A DNA stretch of 64,000 nucleotides, from contig JAGTJL010000009.1 of NCBI GenBank assembly GCA_020746875.1, positions 1,488,001-1,552,000 on the forward strand, read 5' to 3'. Below the pieces are notes generated by a model. It was not told the origin of the DNA. It was given only the letters and a program-made list of their open reading frames with translations, and searched no databases. Shown here piece after piece: positions 40,939-51,482 of the stretch (its first letter is position 1; each line of letters opens with the position of its first letter). The stretch is from Rhexocercosporidium sp. MPI-PUGE-AT-0058 (lineage: Eukaryota > Ascomycota > Leotiomycetes > Helotiales). Both the position numbers and the translations under genes were made by a program.

Positions 40939-42755
40939 ATGAGGACCTCAATTGTTACTGTCGTATCGGCACTGGCCTGTCTCGTTTCGGGCAACCAGTT
41001 CAAGAACTTGGGCAGACTACTTCCTCCTCTTGAGGATGCGGATGTATTAGCAGCCGATGTTGCCGCTGCGGCAGTTAGTACTACCGGAAGCGGTTTCTTC
41101 ACCCAACTGCTCGACCACGACAATCCTAGCAAGGGTACTTTCCAGCAAAAGTTTTGGTGGAACTCGGAATACTGGGCTGGACCAGGCTCACCTGTAAGTT
41201 TTTCTTTGCATCTTCCCAATACCGCACTTCTATCCTCATTGCTGAATTCATGTGGTCTAGGTGGTCTTCTTCACCCCAGGAGAAATCGCTGCTGCTAAGT
41301 ACGGAGCCTACCTGACCAATGCTACCATTACTGGTCTCTATGCTCAAGAGATCAAGGGTGCTGTTGTGATGGTTGAGCGTGAGTAGCCCTCTTTCTCCCT
41401 AAACTACGACTCGCTGACTTTAATCAAGATCGTTACTGGGGAGAATCTTCTCCATACGCGACTCTCAACTCTGAGACTCTGCAGCTGTTGACATTGCACC
41501 AAGCAATTCTCGATTTCACCTACTTTGCCAATACTGTTGCCCTCCCATTCGATACCAACCATAGCTCAAACGCCGACAAAGCGCCGTGGGTATTCTCTGG
41601 TGGATCATACTCTGGCGCATTGGCAGCATGGACTGAGAAATTGGCCCCGGGCACTTTCTGGGCATACCATGCATCCTCCGCGCCTGTTGAAGCTATCTAC
41701 GATTACTGGCAGTATTTCACTCCCGTTCAGGAAGGTATGCCAAAGAACTGTAGCAAAGATATCACAGCCGTTGTCGAGCACATGGATGATGTATTTATGC
41801 ACGGCAAAGAGTCTGAGAAGCTTGCACTGAAAGCACAGTTTGGTCTTGAATCTCTTGATCACTATGACGATGTCATGGGTGTTCTTGAAAATGGGCCATG
41901 GCTTTGGCAGTCAAACAGCTTCTACACCAACTACTCTGGCTTCTACCAATTCTGCGATGCCATTGAGGTGAGTGTCTATTTTCCGCGTAGAACTGTCAGC
42001 ATGCTAATTTTCAATAGAATGTGAAGGCTGGAGCCGCTGTTACTCCAGATGCAAATGGTGTCGGACTTGCCAAGGCTCTTCCTGCCTATGCCAAGTGGGT
42101 AAACGAAACCCTCATCCCAGGCTGTAAGTAAAGTTCTCCTCAGCACAAGGGGATCAGTAACTGACAGCTCCTAGACTGCCAAGGTTATGGCTACAAAGAT
42201 GAGCGTGAGACCAAGTGTATGGACACTTACGATCCAACCAATATCCTCTTCACCAACAGAGCTGTCGACAATGATATCGACTTGCAGTGGCAATGGATGC
42301 TCTGTAACGAGCCCTTTGGTTACTGGCAAACCGGTGCCCCAAGGCGCGAGGTCACCATCGTCTCCCGTCTCATCAACGGTGCTTACTGGCAACGTCAATG
42401 CGGCCTCTTCTTCCCAACTGTCAATGGCTTCACCTACGGATCCAACATCTCACCCGATAACAACGTCCACCAACTCAACAAGCACACTGAGGGATGGAGG
42501 CTTGAGGATACCACTCGTCTCATCTGGACCAATGGCCAGTACGATCCATGGAAGACCTCCGGGATGTCATCTGAGTTCAGACCTGGTGGACCGTTCCCTG
42601 GATCTGCCACTGCACCACTACAGATCATTCCTGGTGGATTCCATTGCTCTGATCTCAGACTGAGGAATGGAGTCTTCAATGCGGGTGTTCAAAAGGTCAT
42701 CGACAATGAGGTAGCACAGATCGTGAAGTGGGTTGATGAGTACCCAAAGAAATGA
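40939..42755 (+). CDS. Secreted serine peptidase of family S28 (prolyl carboxypeptidase-like)
   Basis: S28 enzymes cleave next to proline; fungal secreted members act on proline-rich peptides outside the cell. The signal peptide is MRTSIVTVVSALACLVSG. Exons are 40939-41193, 41261-41378, 41429-41967, 42018-42123 and 42175-42755, giving 532 residues. Conserved elements are FTQLLDHDNP, VVFFTPGE, EHRYWGESSP, and the nucleophile Ser184 in GGSYSG. The charge-relay Asp463 lies in NGQYDPW and His496 in GGFHCSD. Several N-glycosylation sites (NSS, NYS, NIS) suit secretion. Length and triad are complete, so the gene looks intact. The start is the ATG at 40939, directly before the hydrophobic signal. 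Confidence 0.94.
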
Positions 42756-43055
42756 TTAGGATAGACGATACAGTAATGTGATAATGCTCATGTTATCTAT
42801 AAATTTTTTTTTAAAGTCTGACATATTCTTTTCAATTCCTACAAATATCCTCTCTTTACTACCCTCTATCGTAATGGTATCAACAAGTGCTAGACCTGTT
42901 CAGTACATGTCTATCTTGTCTCTCACATCCAACAACCCCTTTCTCTCCTCAGTCATCATGAGGATCTTTGAATCAATTCGCAGGTAACGCCACGGTAGCA
43001 GCAACTTCCAAAATCAATTCTCCCTTCCTCTCAGGAAATGCACCCTCCTTTTCCA

Positions 43056-43490
43056 CTCATGACCTTCAAGATAGAAAGTATTAGATGCCGGAAGAGTATT
43101 CCACGTCTACGTCTACGGCGGTAATTGGTCCGGGAACCACGCCGTCCAGGAATCGACAGGTGTCGTCGTCCCTGGCACTAGCTGATCCTGCACATGCGCC
43201 ACCGTATCAGCAGTAGCTATCACCTCCACACCAGGGAAACGTTTAATCAAGACGGGGAGACCGAAGAAGTGATCACCGTGACCGTGGGTAATGTAGATGT
43301 GTGTTAGTGGTTTTGGGCCGAGTTTTACATCGAGCCAGTTTGCGAGGAGGGTACTGGAGTTGTAGGTCGGTGGGGTGTCGATTAGGATGGAGGTTTTCTG
43401 GACATTGATAAGCGTTATGGCTGTTTGGGAGAAGTTGTAGTTTTGTCCTAGGGTGTTGACGATGGGGAGGGCTGGGGGGAGGTAGACTTC
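43056..43490 (-). pseudogene. Metallo-beta-lactamase-fold hydrolase remnant
   Basis: On the minus strand a coding stretch starts after a CTTAG acceptor at 43491 and reads 125 codons with a clear MBL fold: [15 protein letters not shown] and the metal motif [12 protein letters not shown] (HxHxDH), then [19 protein letters not shown] and [10 protein letters not shown]. Two in-frame TAG stops follow at 43113-43115 and 43107-43109, created by a doubled TAGACG. The same frame then resumes family-like sequence (NTFYLEGHE) and decays. The later metal ligands and an upstream exon are missing. I infer a dead or truncated gene; an unrecognised intron over the stops is the alternative. Confidence 0.6.
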
Positions 43491-44772
43491 CTAAGTTAGG
43501 GGTTGGAGAGGGGGTTGGATTGGAGAGAGTATCGGAGTTGGATTTGGGGTAAAGTTTAAGTTGGAATTAGACTTAGAGCTAAACTTAAACGTAAACTCAA
43601 AGTTAAAGTTAACGTTAGAGCTGGAGTCGGCGAGAGATGAGAGGAAGAGGATGATGGGGTTTTGGAAATTAATGTTTGGTATTTACAAGTTGGTATGCTG
43701 TTGTCTGTGAGGAATATCTTTACCTTTGAGTATGCAGGTGAGTGATGAGTAGGTGTTGAGGGGTACATCGAGGTTGTTTAGATACTCCTGATCTTAGCAC
43801 GGCTGCACAATTTCCTCATCATTACATCTAGCAAGAGACAATAGGTCCTTTCGATACTTTGTCATGGACTCAATATTTCAAGTTCCTGATCATAAATCCG
43901 TCAGGCCATTTGCGACCACCTCTTTGAGAATTGGGTCTGCAGATGATCCCACGGGCGACGATATGGAACGACATGATTCTTCGGAAAGGGCGGTGTAAGC
44001 GTTGAGAATTCCTTCTTCCTTGTAAATTTGTTCTCTAGTGATCTAGTGTGTACAGGAAGGGCAACTTCCTGCCAGAATGTAAATGCCCAAGTCCGATTTG
44101 GGATTTCAGAAGCCAATTACAGAATTTTGCTTGAAGCAACACGATTCCTTGGCAGAATTTGAGATCAAGGAATTGCAGTGCACAAGTAGAATAGTGGTGA
44201 TGTTGATCCTAGGATGAGCTAATGTGGTCGTATTATGGATGTGAAGTGATGTACAGTACAAGCTGTAGCAAGGTTGTTTATCCCATGAACTGGTGTAAGC
44301 TCACCCTTCCAAGACAAAAAGTGGGGCACCTGAAGTGCCCGTAGGTGCGCTGTAGAGTCTATGTGGGTGCGCTGTACTTCAAGCCTGAAGGTTTCGATTT
44401 AGCGTGTTGTGCCCGAAGCGAGCCCTGTAGCAGCACTTTGCTTACAGGCTAGCTTCAAATCCAGTGAATTCTAGCTCCCTGATTGGCTATAATCCCTTTC
44501 TCGCCTATTGCACCAGTCCATGGGATAAGTGAGTTTAACGAGCTGTTTTTAGCGAGGGACATTAGGTACTCGTAACTGTACTGAAAAGCGGCGTGGCCCC
44601 GACATGACCTCATTCCTAGATTCTCAAATCCATAATGAATCATCGACTATGTAATCACTCAAGCAGAGAGCAGTGTATGTTTTCATTGCTGTAGGGCTTG
44701 AAATGTGAGTGTTCCAGTAAAACTATCTACAAAAAGAAACAACGATGTCATCATCACTTATCAAAATCCATC
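43491..44772. other. Intergenic with degenerate GTTAAA-like repeat
   Basis: 43550-43625 is a degenerate hexamer-like repeat (AAGTTAAAGTTAACG, AAACTTAAACG). No gene is supported up to the tyrosinase stop. Confidence 0.4.
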
Positions 44773-46120
44773 TTACTCGTAGACGTAACAAAACGGCCCA
44801 TCAACGATGCTCATGAGGTCCTTGAGCTGATAGACCTTCGAGACCAAAGGAGTCAAATCAACAGTATCCGTCAACTTCTGCTGAGCACCACCTCCAAACA
44901 GCGACGTCCCACCAGCAATGACCTGCATGCGATTTGGGAGATCCTGGCTCTGCCAGATAGTCCAGGTGCGATCAATCATCCCATGATGAAGCCAGAAGGC
45001 AGGATCGTTAGGCGAGGTGTAGAAATCTCCACCGGGATCTGCACCGATAGTGAAATGGCCTGCTGTGTGCACGCCAGGTGAAGCTTGCATGGTGTCTTGG
45101 AAGGGACCGATTGATTTGGCGTTGTTGATCAGCTGGGCGATAAGGGCGGGTGTTGCTTGGTTTTTACAGAGGTAAGGGCCAATGTCGCGGCGTAGGCATC
45201 GTGGGTTGCTGCCGTAACCGTCTGTGCGAGGATTCTTGGGAGGTGCTGGGTCGGCCAGGGGAGATACGGGACTGTCATAGTTAGCGACTATACACTGGAA
45301 CTGGAAGTGGACGAGTAATTCTGAATTAGAAGCACTGAGATGTCATCTTACCCTAAGTGAACAGTCATGCTAGACAGAATTAGCTCACAGGTCTCACTGA
45401 AGGAGTTTGGAGTACGTACTTCGCGAATGGACCTTTCTGGACACATCCTCCTCCGTTTTGAGCTGGGCCGGCACTGGTAGCTTTGTGGCTAACTTTCTGC
45501 CCGTTGCCACTCATACTCGTATCTGATCCGTCGAAGATTGGAGAGCTCTCTGGGTCGTTGGACCATCTACCCCAGTCCCAGTAAGGCTGAGTTCCATTGT
45601 AGCCGCACTCGTTGCGTAGTGTTTGCTCGTAAGCCCAGGTATAATATCTGTGCCATGAAAGGAAGTTCCCCTAACATGTTCAGCAAGTGGCTAGATCGAG
45701 GAAGAGAGTCATCTTACAGTCCCATGAATGCTCAAAGTTTGTTGCATGTGAACGACAACAAAGTCCTCATAGCGGTTGGTTGCTCCAGGAAACTTCCCTG
45801 CTGGAAGCTTCGACGGACTACTCATAAGACACAAGACGGCCTTGATGTATGCTTTTCGGTCCGCTACTGAAATATCTCCCCTAGATAAATTTTGTCAAAG
45901 ATTACTTTCAAATCTGTGCTCTGAGCACATACCATTCTTTTCGAACTTTTAGATTGGCAGCATTGCATGTTGTCGACTTCGCCAGCTGAGTGTTGATTTG
46001 GGTCCTACCCTTGGTCTGCAAGTCCCCAACAACATCGGCTGAGACATAAACAGAAAGAAGTAACAGGAACGAGCTAAGACGACACACAGATCTGCAGAGG
46101 AACCCAAGACCTGGCGCCAT
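44773..46120 (-). CDS. Secreted tyrosinase-family copper oxidase
   Basis: A type-3 copper enzyme that hydroxylates phenols and/or oxidises catechols to o-quinones. The signal sequence is in MAPGLGFLCRSVCRLSSFLLLLSVYVSADV. Exons are 46120-45933, 45880-45718, 45670-45420, 45369-45352 (18 nt) and 45271-44773, giving 372 residues. CuA ligands are H107 (VVVHMQQ), H115 (SIHG) and H124 (WHRYYTW). CuB has H275 and H279 (HTAGH) and His302/303 in DPAFWLHHGMIDRTW. The micro-exon encodes MTVHLG-like residues and is needed to keep frame. There is no long C-terminal lid domain, as in short fungal tyrosinases that are secreted and may lack strong monophenolase activity. It is divergent from the ring-cleavage dioxygenase at 47516. 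Confidence 0.92.
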
Positions 46121-47515
46121 GATGATAGTCGAAAGAGGAGTCTCCGAAGTCAGTACCCTTTTGAGAATAAGGGACCGGTCAAGTACAGCGTCCCAAGAAC
46201 CTTAAAATACCCTCCCCGAGACCTTATACCAAACCTATCAAATTTGATCCGCCTTAAGAAGCTTGCCGAACATTACTCCACGGATCAAGGGCCCGTGTAA
46301 ATGGAACAGCCGTTACCCTGCTTCTGAATATAATAGGAAAACTATATTTTTCTAGCAATGTGACTTTGGATCATGGGTTCCAGTCGGCACAGGACTTCGC
46401 CATAAACAAATATGATCTTCGAGAGTGCATTCGCGTCAAAGTCATGGTATTGGGCCTCGAAATGAATGTTTTGCAAGGTTGAAAGGCAATTTTATATTGA
46501 AAGTACCAAAGAAACATTTGACTGGTTGCGGGGAGAGAGACCCGGGGATTCAATCCTTGGTGTGGGGTAAGACATTGTCTAAAATATGCTTATCAAACTG
46601 CTTAGGAGGATTCTAACTCTATCCTGCACCTTGTATCGTATCTTTCTGGCAGTGGGTCTTGATAGCTCTCTGCTGTGTATGTTGATCATCCTGAATAGGA
46701 AGGATGGATCACTTTATATAGACACAAAGAGGGAGAGCGCAGAGTTCGACAGTAAAACATTTAAAAACATCTGTTGGAGGAGGAAACATAATTTCGCACT
46801 TCATCGCAGGAAACAGGTATTGAGTATGACCAAAATCGGAAATTTCTTCCCTTTACTAGAGACGCCAAGTAATCTTTTGCCAGAGAAATAAGATCTAGGA
46901 GAGCACGAGTCGGAGTGGTGCAGAACCTGGGTTGTTCTCGACAGGGCCTCGTAAGTCCCCGACTAGAAGCAATCCGAGGAGGGTGTGTCCAATGGCGACA
47001 TGTGGTCAATGTACACGGCAGTTGTAATAGATTGAGAATATAGTAGGTTGGGATTGAGCGATGGGTCAGCTGACCATGCTACTGTAACTCCTATTTATCA
47101 ATATCCATATTACTTTCGGCAGGCTCTAAAAAATGTAACCTTCTGGATAGGAGAAATAAGTCGTATCCTCGCAACCCCCTCCTTTGCTTATGCATCCGGA
47201 ATCTTCCACGTCAAGCTTAATTAGCCTCTTCGAATGCCGAGTTGGCAACGGCTCTTTGTAAAATTCTCCGCTGATGTTCTAGGGAAATCCCCCCGCACCA
47301 AGGGACATGGACTGACAGCACATACAGCCTGTCCGGCACTTAGATTCCTCGTGGTCATGTCGTGTACTTTCTCTTGGCAGTTCGCAATGAAAATGCCGAC
47401 AATGGGACTGGCAGCAGTTTTTCCTCAATGTCTGATATTTGAAAGCTTGTCACTCCCCAGCTTCTCTCTTTTAAAAGAGTACTTTTCCTAGTCCTTTCCA
47501 CCTCCAGCATTTAAA
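46121..47515. promoter_or_regulatory. Divergent spacer between tyrosinase and dioxygenase genes
   Basis: About 1.4 kb, fairly AT-rich. No gene is supported. It would hold both promoters, so the two oxidative genes could be co-regulated. Confidence 0.4.
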
Positions 47516-48746
47516 ATGACTGTCATTTCGAAATTTCTTGTTGTTACGGCCCTCTTTTTGTCGTCTCTGGTCTCGATCGCCGCTGCACATCCAGGCGAGC
47601 ACCATGACAACCTCGAAGTGATCCGAGAGATAAAAGCACGGAGCATTGAGTTTGAAAACCAGAGCCGAGAGCTTCAATCCGCTTGCGAGAACAATGAAGA
47701 GGCAGAGGCCAGGAAAGAGCGTGCCTATGCTCGCCGTGCTGCCACAGTTGAACGGTTGCGAAGAGAGCGGGGTCTTCAAGATGGTGAGTCAAATCAGCGT
47801 CCATTGCCTGTTGATTGTTTTTAAAACTCGGCATAGAGCCAATCTTGCACCGACGTACTCTTACTCAATTCAAAAACTGGCAATCAAAGGGACATGATAG
47901 AACCAGTACCCTCAAATACAACATCTCCACTCCATCATCCGTCCTGTTCGGTTCGAACACCAGCTGTATCTTAACTCCGGACAATGCTAATGGTCCATAC
48001 TACGTACTTGGCGAGCATATACGAACAGATGTCAGGGAAGGTCAACCTGGTATCCCACTTCATCTTGAGATTCAATTTACCGAAGTCTCCAATTGCAAGC
48101 CTGCAGTGCCCCTTGTGGTGGATATCTGGTCATGCAATGCCTCTGGAATCTACAGCGGTGTCAGTGCAGCTGGTCAGGGTGGCTTGAAGACCACTTTCCT
48201 CCGCGGTGTACAGGAGACTGATGCAGATGGTGTCGTCTCCTTCGATTCTATCTTCCCAGGTCACTACAGCGGACGTGCGACTCACGAACACATCCTTACT
48301 CACTCGGGCGCTTCTATTCTCCCAAACAAGACATTCAGTGGAGGCCACGTTTCTCACCTGTCGCAACTCTTCTTCGATCCCGCTCTCATCGATGCAGTCG
48401 AAGCTACAGTTCCATACAACAAGAATAAGATTCCCAGAACTTCCAACGACGCAGATGGCTACACAGGCTACGCAGCGACCGCCTCATATGACCCCTTTGC
48501 CGAATATGTTATGCTTGGAAGCAAGCTCTCCGATGGATTGTTCATGTGGGCTGATCTGGGTATCAAAGCCTCGAATAACCGTAAGCGAGTTTTTCTGTTG
48601 TCTAATCTTCGTATACAGACTAGGAGTTAATTATGTTAGAGGACCAATATGGAACCCACACCGCCGTCTTAGGCGCTGACGGTGGCAAGGACAACCCCAA
48701 GTTCAACATGGGCATTGTCGGCACTCCACCAAATACTCATGGGTAG
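47516..48746 (+). CDS. Extracellular intradiol ring-cleavage dioxygenase
   Basis: A non-haem Fe(III) enzyme of the protocatechuate 3,4-/catechol 1,2-dioxygenase fold; it cleaves catechols between the two hydroxyls. The signal peptide is FLVVTALFLSSLVSIAAAH. Exons are 47516-47783, 47837-48580 and 48640-48746, giving 372 residues. An N-terminal helical, charged segment (KARSIEFENQSRELQSACENN) is typical of fungal extracellular members. Iron-ligand candidates are the Tyr of NGPYYV and the Tyr and two His of GHYSGRATHEH. DIWSCNASGIYSG is the conserved strand. The start is the ATG directly before the hydrophobic signal. The last exon is short (107 nt). Confidence 0.93.
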
Positions 48747-49328
48747 ACACGCCTAAGCTCTCCCGGTATTCTCATATTATACATACGTACCTGTGGGGCT
48801 GGTTTCTATATCTTTCTATTCTTCATACTTTCCAATACCGTCATCTGAGGGACTTTATGTATATAGCAGAAGGTCTGAACAATAAAATGTTATTGTCGTG
48901 TAATCAGTTTTGGACCTTCTGAGCTCTAGTGAATATGCCCGGAAACCAGGTCCTGGAGCTATAGGAAGCGAAAGTCTGAACACAACGACCTGGAGCCCAA
49001 TACGGAAAGCTAGTGCACTCAGCACAGATTGTTGGTCTAGAATATTGAAAGATAAATTGAGAAAGAACTTTCAAGCTTGGGGTGCCTGAGCATAATGAAT
49101 GTTGCTTGGTATTGAGGTTGGAACCTGTAGTGCGTGGTGAAACACGGCTTGGCGAGATACTCGTGAAGGTACTTGTTAACTTGAAGATTATCCCCGAGGC
49201 TCTTCAGCTTGCCAAGGCTTCGAGAGAAACCCGTAAGATGGTCACAATCAAAAGCTAGTCAGAGTTAAAAGTCAAAGCCAATAGGACATTTGTCACCTAT
49301 GATTCCACCATAATAAGCTTTTAGAAGC
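48747..49328. other. Convergent 3' spacer
   Basis: About 580 bp between two converging genes. No gene or repeat of note. Confidence 0.4.
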
Positions 49329-49934
49329 TCAGTACCAATACTTCTTCATCAACCTCTCCTCCTCACCACTCCATCTCCCATAAGCCGCCACGACTCTAAC
49401 AATCATATTCCCAAGACCGGCAACAAGCATAAATCCCGGGAATCTCATATCCCCCAGATCAGCCACCAAGCACATATGCACGAAATTCTTCGGCAACCCC
49501 TTCTCATCACACTTTCCATCCTCCGCCAACCCATAGCAAATATACACACTCTTTTCAAACCCCTCATGAGCAGGTATGACTTTCCCAACGAACTTCAAAT
49601 CTCCCGTCTCGGAAGCGTTGAAGAAGCGGTGCCGAGTGCCGATGGGTATCACTGCCGTCTCGCCCGGTGTGAAAGTAAGGGTCTTCTTGCCGACAACGCA
49701 GCTCAGCAGCCCGTTTGTACAGGTGAGATGCTCTTCATATGAGCCGTGATAATGAAGTGGTGTTCCTCCTCCCGGAGCAACGGTTACCCGGACTTGCGTG
49801 TATGCACCGTTGGTTTCCGCGCCGTATTTTTCGAAATAGGCGTGGTCTTTTACGACGTGGTTGGTGAGTGTTCTGCGGGAAGGGTTTCGCATGCCTGCTG
49901 GGAGGGGTTGGAGCCTTTCGCTGGTGGAAGACAT
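49329..49934 (-). CDS. Cupin-domain protein
   Basis: A single-exon, 201-residue protein from ATG 49934. One cupin barrel lies at about residues 45-125. Motif 1 is GTPLHYHGSYEEHLTCTNG (two His and a Glu that would bind a metal) and motif 2 is PIGTRHRFFNAS. A C-terminal hydrophobic stretch (FPGFMLVAGLGNMIVRVV) could be a membrane segment or a buried helix. The reaction is unknown; cupins include dioxygenases, isomerases and non-enzymatic binders. There is no signal peptide. Its place beside an FMN reductase and a ring-cleavage enzyme hints at small-molecule oxidation, by inference only. Confidence 0.85.
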   Translation of the reverse strand: MSSTSERLQPLPAGMRNPSRRTLTNHVVKDHAYFEKYGAETNGAYTQVRVTVAPGGGTPLHYHGSYEEHLTCTNGLLSCVVGKKTLTFTPGETAVIPIGTRHRFFNASETGDLKFVGKVIPAHEGFEKSVYICYGLAEDGKCDEKGLPKNFVHMCLVADLGDMRFPGFMLVAGLGNMIVRVVAAYGRWSGEEERLMKKYWY

Positions 49935-50618
49935 TTTCAAGTACTTTGGGGAAAATCAAGATTTTTCAGGAAGAAGGAGGCAAGAAGGAGGCAAGAAGGA
50001 GGCAAGAACAAAAGAGTTTGTAATGATCAAGGAGGAGAATAATCTTGGCAGAGAGGTTATGTAAAACACATCAATGAAATGATAGATCTCCAATCTCAGG
50101 GAGGTAAGCTGCTTTATAGCAAACAGAATGGAATAGTATCTTACCCTTAAAGGCACCTAGAAATGATTTTGTTATTAGAGCTGATGTTGATGGATAGTAA
50201 TTAGTCAAGATTAGATCTAAAGTTCCGTGTTTTAGTGCTGATGCTTCGCCGCAAAGTCCACTGTAAGCTGCCGCCCTCACATCCGCCTTCACATACGCCC
50301 CCTGGTCTTCCACGCTACTTTGCAAATCAGTGAGATCTCGGGTTCGCTCTCTTGGCATCCAAGCTTGATGCAAGTCAGCGACCTCACGTGGAGGTTGCTG
50401 GGTGTGTATGGAGTATATGCTGGATGCGATTGGTGAGACTCAATTGTTGAAATTGATGAGAGACTATGTTTCGTAAAGGGATGGGACTTCTCTAAGTTAA
50501 TGTTTGAGTATATAAGCAACGAGGATTTCTTCTTCGATCACTTCCAAACCAAAAGCTCCTACTGTGGTTCAAAGTCAAGAAATTTGTTTTTCAGAATCCA
50601 TCAAACCACATCCACACA
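49935..50618. promoter_or_regulatory. Divergent spacer of cupin and FMN reductase genes
   Basis: About 680 bp. A short GGAGGCAAGAA tandem repeat (three copies) lies at 49975-50010. No gene is seen. Confidence 0.45.
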
Positions 50619-51364
50619 ATGACAGCCCCAACCACAAAGAACATCGCCCTCATCACAGGCAGCACCCGCGCTGTCCGGATCGGGCCCCAGGTCACCAGAT
50701 TCGTTAAGGAAATCCTCGATGAGCAACTTTCCTTATCCAAGGACACCACATTCGCACTTGCTGAAGTTGACATTGCCTCCTTCAAACTCCCTGTCTTCGA
50801 TGAAGAGGTCATTCCAGCTACTGTGCCATTCATGGCCCAATTCGCTCACGAACATAGCAAAGCCTGGAGTGCAGAGATCGCCAAGTATGACGGATATGTG
50901 CTCGTGACAGCGTGTTATGTAAGACTCATTCTCTGCATACAAAATATGATGAAAAGCCCGTTGGCGAGAACTCCTTTAGAGCACTGCTGACCTCGACTTC
51001 CCTGTAGAATGCTGGACCACCAGGAGGTGTCAAGAACGCCATCGACTACCTCTACAACGAGATAAAAGGCAAACCCTTCCTGATCATCAGCTATGGAATA
51101 ATGGGAGGTGACAATGCGAGTGACAGCTTGAAGATCACATTGGAATCGATGTATGCTCATGTGGCTGAAACAAGGCCCATGCTGTCGTTTGCGAAGAATG
51201 AACCCATCACTGCAGGTATGCCTTGGGATATGATACAAGCTAGCCAAGGAAAGCTGGGTGAAGATACGGCGAAGGACTGGGCTCAGAAGAAGGAAGAAAT
51301 TGTGAAAGGGTTTGGCGAGCTCAAGGAGTTTTTGGTGAGACCTGCGGAAACCGCCTCAGTTTAG
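50619..51364 (+). CDS. NADPH-dependent FMN reductase, flavodoxin-like
   Basis: A flavoprotein of the FMN_red family; members reduce flavin, quinones or azo compounds with NAD(P)H. Exons are 50619-50918 and 51008-51364, giving 218 residues. The FMN-phosphate loop is GSTRAVRIGPQV; the second flavin contact is TACY-NAGPPGGVKNAIDYL, restored exactly by the 89-nt intron. KPFLIISYGIMGG follows. Length is normal for the family and there is no targeting signal, so it is probably cytosolic. Quinone reduction would fit the nearby tyrosinase, but substrate choice cannot be read. Confidence 0.93.
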
Positions 51365-51482
51365 GAGGATATTTCAGGAGAATAGTCTAGAAAGGTGGAG
51401 TACCATTGCAGGTATAATTGCTTCTTCCAACCTCTTCTGCTACTTCGATTTCGCTGAGGTAGTTGGCTGTCGAAGTTATCAA

